From contig PUDQ02000014.1 in NCBI GenBank assembly GCA_002964805.2, positions 1-64,000 on the forward strand: a stretch of DNA of 64,000 nt. The letters are read 5' to 3'. A program made the position numbers and the translations under genes. The DNA comes from Trametes villosa. Taxonomy: Eukaryota; Basidiomycota; Agaricomycetes; Polyporales; Polyporaceae. The notes below the pieces were generated by a model. That model saw only the letters and a list, made by a program, of their open reading frames with translations, had not been told where the DNA came from and searched no databases. Below are positions 59,468 through 64,000 of this stretch, in pieces (the first letter of the stretch is position 1; the number at the start of each line of letters is the position of its first letter).

Positions 59468-62222
59468 GGGGGTTTTTCCTGATGTCATCGAACAGAACGA
59501 ATCCTTGTTGGACGCCCGCATCCTACTGTGGCTCATGCGTAACATCGTCCGGTTGCGCGAAACCGACAAGGTCGTTCATGCGATCAGCACTTTCCCGCAC
59601 CTGCTTCTCCATCGCCGAGTGTTCATCCAGCAAGGCGCGTTCACGTTGCTACAGCGCCTTCTGCAGTCCTGGATCCCACCGTCCACCACGTTCCTGGGGC
59701 TATCTGCGGAACTTTACGACACGGCGGCATTGGTAGCAAGGACGCTTGCTATCCTGCAATCAGAAACCACGCTGGAACGACCTGCGAGCATGGGTCCGGG
59801 AGGGATCGTGCACTTGTCGAACGATACACCGCAACAGCCCTTCCTCATGGTGTACCCAACGATCAATCCCATTAGCTCCCCCCTTTCGCCATCTACATTC
59901 CCGATTGTGATGTCAGTCCTGAAAGACTTCCGCGCTCTACGTCTCTCATTGGTGGCGACAGCAATGAGACTGTCTGTGTCTATCCCCGAAGGACCATCAT
60001 GCCGTGTGCCGTGGTCCCCAAACGTCCAACCTATAGACATCATCAATCACTTAGTCGAAGTTTCCCCCAGCGAAGCCACCTTGGAGTGGAGCCGTAACAG
60101 ATTCGGACCCGTTCACACAGGCGCACCACCCTCTGTACCCCAAGGCCTCATTCTCAGTGAAGGACTCGGAGCAGGCGTAGGCATGGTCTCGGACGACGAA
60201 GAAGTCACATATATCGTGGACACCATCATCTACCTAGCACTCCATGATGCCTCGTATCCTGAACGCAAGGGTTTCATCATTCCCCCAGTCCACGACTCTC
60301 GCACCTGGCTTGACCGCTTGTCGCACATGCTATTGGCAAGAGCGCTACCCTTCGCCGCTCGGCGTCAGCTTTACTGGGCCATCTGTGCACTTGCATGCTC
60401 TGTACGGCAGAAAGCTCTCAAATCCAACGACTCCAACGCTATCGTTGATCCTCGTATACCGAAGCTCAACACGATGCGACCCTTCGCGCGACAACTCACT
60501 GCTTTGCTCTCGTGGGATACGGAACCTACTGTCCTCCGCGTTGCTTTCATCGCCATGGAAAGCATCATGTGGGGTTCTGGATCGACGGGCAAGCCCAATG
60601 AAGCGTCGAAGACGGTCTCTGGTTTACTGATCAGCGGTGCTGTACTGGACGCCTTCATGGGGCGAGTGGAAAGCCAACACATGCATGGCCTCCTGAGAGC
60701 CGAGGAGATAACACACACCATCCTTCCCGCAGTGCGCATCGCCGTGTATATCGCGCTATCTTTCACCCCCGAAAGTGACAACCCACACGCTGCGCTTCTC
60801 GCCAAAGCTCTGAAGACCCTTCAGTATATGGTCGAAGCTACGAACAATGACCGCGATGCAATGTCACTCGCCGTGGTTGACGTGTACCCCAAGTGTCCTA
60901 TGTTCCGTGCCGCCCCGAGATGTAGCCTCCGGAACTGGATCTATTCCTCAAGCGGCCTTATTTTTGCGCGGCTCTTTTTCGCAAGTGGAAGGTGGCTGGA
61001 AAACCTTCAGCAGCTCTATAGTGTCGAAGCAGTTCCCACTGGTATAGCGGCAACACTGCAACTGGCCCTCGGAAACATCTTCCGCTTTTATCCTCATCCA
61101 CTTCCTACCGCGTCACCTCGCGAGTCTCCAAGCGCGCGGCACCCCAACACCGACATACGGGTTTGGAGAGGAGACCCCTCCATTCTGGAGCCGTTCGCCG
61201 CGATCCTGCGGGCGCTCTTCGACCGCTGGGCCCAGAAGAGCGTGTCACCAACAAAGCAAATCCTAGAGGAGAGTCGGGAGGACCGCGCGATTCTCCTGCG
61301 GTTCATCAAGCTGGGAGGTCTATCTCATCTTCTCGCAGCTTCATATGTAGTCCACAACGAGTCGTTGCACCTCGGGGCGTTTGAGCCGGCCCTCCGCGCG
61401 CTGTGTGCTGCGTTACATGCCGATGCCGAGCACAGTGGCCTACCAGGCATGGAGCACAGAGAGTACTCAGATCATCCAGCCACACGGCTGGCCGAGGCGC
61501 TGGCCGAGAAAACCGGCCCCGACGACCCGTACGAGCCTGACAGCGAATCGACGCCGCTCGGGATGCTCATGGCATGCGCCGGACGGGATCAGGCCTTTAG
61601 GATGCTTCGGTCACGTTCGCTCGTGGCCCTCATCCGCATCTCCGGCAATGTCCTGCTTCAGAATCTCCAAAGCCCCCGCAAGAAGTACACCTCGAATGCC
61701 TTGGTCATCCGCAACATGACGCCCTTCCTCTCCAAACTCTTGGACAGCGCAGCAACGTCGCCGGTCGTCCGCCGCCATGCATGGGGTGCGCTGGGAAGCA
61801 TCGCCAGAGTGTACGACCTGCCGCTACAAGAGCTGTATGGAGATCTCGACCCTGGGCGGCACTTTCGCTTCGACACTTTCGAAGCCGAGCACATTGCCGA
61901 TGGGCTGGTTCGAGCACTGATGCTCTCGCGTCTCCACGGCGAGCCCTTGCCATTCGAGCTGCGCGTCCGCCTCCTCTGGGATCCTCTGTCTGAGGCACAT
62001 CGGGACGTATCCGAAGCAGCACTTCGTGCGATATCTCTCCTATGGACGAGTGAGGAGGCGGAGTCGGTAGCCGTCCGGGGCTGTCTCCGAAGGGACGACA
62101 TCCTCCCTGGCTTACAGCCACTCCTTCGGCACGAGAAGACGAAGGACCTAGCGGAGGCCGTCATGTCCAGGATTTCGCCGCCGCAGGAGACGCACCCGAA
62201 CGATGCGGCTACATCGCACTGA
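59468..62222 (+). pseudogene. Large helical C-terminal part, likely of a disrupted DUF6535-type gene
   Basis: A continuous frame of about 918 codons with no introns, no good start ATG and a plausible splice acceptor (CCAG at 59464-59467) right at its opening. This suggests a downstream exon that has lost its 5' exons. It opens with FPDVIEQNESLLDARILLWLMRN and continues as repeated amphipathic helices (ARM/HEAT-like) to an ordinary stop. In DUF6535 proteins a similar LDA-ILxWLMR segment follows the membrane domain. The DUF6535 N-terminal gene part ends 7.8 kb upstream in the same orientation. The frame itself is undamaged, so it could still be expressed from an alternative start, or be an independent gene. 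The link to DUF6535 is an inference from family memory. Confidence 0.5.
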
Positions 62223-63708
62223 GAGGTGAGTCCGTAGGCTCGCCAGGATGTCGGTCACAGCTGAAGTGTGTTCGTACCACAGCGGGCCGCACTGCTCATG
62301 TATGATGCAGGTATAATCGTGGCAGTGCACGATACATGGATGGGGGTTGTACAGGGATATGTGGGGCGGCATCGGGAGCGCGGACGAATAGTACGGTATA
62401 TCGCGGATTCTGCTGCCTGTGTTTCTGCTCATGAGCCTCCTACGCCATCCGTCGCGTCATGCGCCGTGATTCATCTGACGACGCGGCCGCAGCCTGCCGT
62501 ATGGGACGCTCGCGAGACGATTAGGAATAGCTGGCGCATCCTAGAGGTCTCGCGATACGTCTACTTCGTACGCCGAGGTGAACGTGTGTCACGAGGGGCG
62601 TCCTCCTACTGCGTGGCAGGATCGCGCCATCCGTACTACAGCATCCAATGGCGCCAGCATGAACCGCAGGCCAGATCATACAACTCGACTGACGCGGGAA
62701 GTCTGGGCTTGGGACGGTATATCGCGTGCCCGCACACCAGACCATGGTAACTGGGGCGCACCGACATCCTACAACGCTTCCAGCATGAACATAGCGGCAA
62801 TGACATACCTTGGAGTGGAAGTTGAGCCGGAATGGCAAGTGGAAGTGGACCTCCGACCCGCTGGGGCGTAGTTCCACTTCCACTATTTTGGCGGGCCCCC
62901 TGACATACCGAAATCACATACCGAAAGTGACCAGGCGACATACGAGTCGCCCAGCCTGCGTTCAGGCGCGTACTTCGGCATCCACATGCTCATCTGTCCA
63001 CATTGGGCAGAGAATGCAGGCGTTGTCCGAAGACTTCGGGCAGCGTCCTCGACGGTGTCAAAACAGATGCTTCTCAGCCTGTAGGGGATGTTGGGTTAGC
63101 GCATGAGTTCCTGTGGGGCACAAGTGCGGTTTGTGCGATCTACGTACACAGCGAGTGAATGGAATGCGGCCATAAGCTCGACAGGCTGCACCTGCTTGGC
63201 AAGCTGTGTGCCAACGTGCGAGATTGGTCCTGTTGTGTGATATGGCGTCCTATGGAAATCGAGGAAACGTTCGCAGCCTCCGACGGAAGATTGAGCGCAT
63301 CCGATGTCGGCGGTCGATTGTGCGAGTCCGGCGACAAGAAAGACCTGCATGACAGCCCAGAGTTTCCCAGCACCCTTAGCAAGTCATGAGCAACGTCGAG
63401 AGCAGAAAGCGAGCGGGCGAATGAGGAGGCCAAGATGGATCTGCGCCTTGGCGGGGCGGGAGGAGGTGGAGATAGAGTGGCGGTGCGAGGGCCCGGGGCG
63501 GCCATCCGCCCTTGCGCGCTGCGAACGAATCCTGCCAAGGCGGAGTTCCCGCAGATTGCACCATGACGGCCGCCACTCAAAATGCCTCCATTCTCTCCCG
63601 CCCTCCCCCGTCCTCTCCTCCCGACCACGACCTCCCCCACACTCGGCGGCCAGCCCCCCTCTGCTCTGCTCGGCGAACGCGCTCCTTGCCCCCCGATCAG
63701 CCGCCAGC
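62223..63708. other. Intergenic before the DUF1275-like gene
   Basis: No convincing gene. One hairpin-forming repeat lies at 62838-62884. The last 250 bases are C/T-rich, as in promoters of well-expressed basidiomycete genes. Confidence 0.45.
62838..62884. repeat. Inverted repeat, 12-bp arms
   Basis: AGTGGAAGTGGA at 62838-62849 is the exact reverse complement of TCCACTTCCACT at 62873-62884, with a 23-base loop. It could form a hairpin or mark the end of a small element. Confidence 0.6.
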
Positions 63709-64000
63709 ATGACCACCCAGCACCCGCAGACCCTCCCGACGGGCCCGGACTACGCGGAGCAGAAGGCGGAGAAGGCGGACGCGCTCCCGCGCCCCGTCTC
63801 CTCCAAGGAGTCGCACAACACCATCGTCGACACCGCGCAGCTATGGACCAGCCCCCGCACCGTCTTCTCCACGCGCCACCTCATGACGGACGTCGACCCC
63901 GTGCAGTCGACGTTCCCGCTCGCCGCGTACTGCTTCATGACCGGGTTCATGTAAGTGCCGCTCCGCCCCCTTCTCGCGCCCGCCCCCGGATTCGAACCTT
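63709..64000 (+). CDS. DUF1275 (YoaK-like) membrane protein, 5' part only
   Basis: The first exon 63709-63950 codes 80 residues plus two bases and ends in a good donor (GTAAGT); the rest is beyond the window. The ATG sits in a favourable context (CAGCATGACC) after a C/T-rich leader. A 55-residue polar N-terminus is followed by RHLMTDVDPVQSTFPLAAYCFMTGF, the start of the first transmembrane helix and conserved opening of DUF1275 proteins (D.DP...PL.AYCF.TG). These are small multi-pass proteins of unknown transport or sensor function. Assignment rests on this one segment. Confidence 0.6.

Noticed and set aside
63980..64000. GGATTCGAACC at the window end, like a tRNA B box on the minus strand
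   Set aside because: The bases beside it do not pair as a T-stem, and the site lies in the first intron of the DUF1275-like gene; the window ends before it could be tested.

Overview
The window looks like the nuclear genome of an agaricomycete basidiomycete, possibly a polypore-type wood-decay fungus. The evidence is GC-rich coding sequence broken by many 47-70 base GT..AG introns, a single-polypeptide ATP-citrate lyase (ascomycetes have two subunits), basidiomycete-restricted families (DUF6532, DUF6535, a 7-TM family, a nucleotidyltransferase-like family) and KDZ, Plavaka and Tnp2-type transposase genes. Every exon model given here was joined by hand and checked for reading phase. No alignment or database search was run, so family names come from recognised motifs.

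Layout. 0-4.3 kb: an apparently intact ten-exon KDZ transposase. 4.7-12 kb: a Cys-cluster/coiled-coil gene, a possible small proline-rich gene, a stand-alone Tnp2 C-terminal module and an eight-exon gene with a Thr/Pro/Asp repeat tract. 13.3-15.0 kb and 22.3-24.1 kb: two diverged copies of a 1.7-kb repeat in opposite orientation. They bracket COG7 (minus), eIF3g (plus) and the first of two paralogous 7-TM genes; the second paralog lies beyond the right-hand copy at 25.4 kb. 26.9 and 43.7 kb: twin intron-containing tRNA-Gln(CTG) genes. 28-49 kb is the conserved core: a UBL3-like ubiquitin-fold protein (minus), glucose-6-phosphate isomerase, a membrane-anchored copper amine oxidase, a nucleotidyltransferase-like protein (minus), a sedolisin peptidase, an NAD(P)-dependent reductase (minus) and ATP-citrate lyase.

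49.5-62.2 kb is the most unusual stretch. A DUF6535 membrane-protein gene body stops at 51.63 kb, and a 920-codon reading frame resembling the helical C-terminal part of that family opens at 59.46 kb. Between them sit a complete 14-exon DUF6532 gene (minus) and a complete four-exon Plavaka transposase (plus), which share one divergent promoter. A 12-base imperfect inverted repeat lies at 51688 and 59447. My reading is that a mobile unit of about 7.8 kb, possibly carrying the DUF6532 gene as cargo, split a DUF6535 gene. The window ends in the first exon of a DUF1275/YoaK-like membrane protein.

The conserved genes serve unrelated housekeeping roles (glycolysis, cytosolic acetyl-CoA supply, Golgi trafficking, translation initiation, extracellular or vacuolar proteolysis, amine oxidation). 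They share no pathway. The accessory blocks between them are dominated by mobile-element genes and lineage-specific families.
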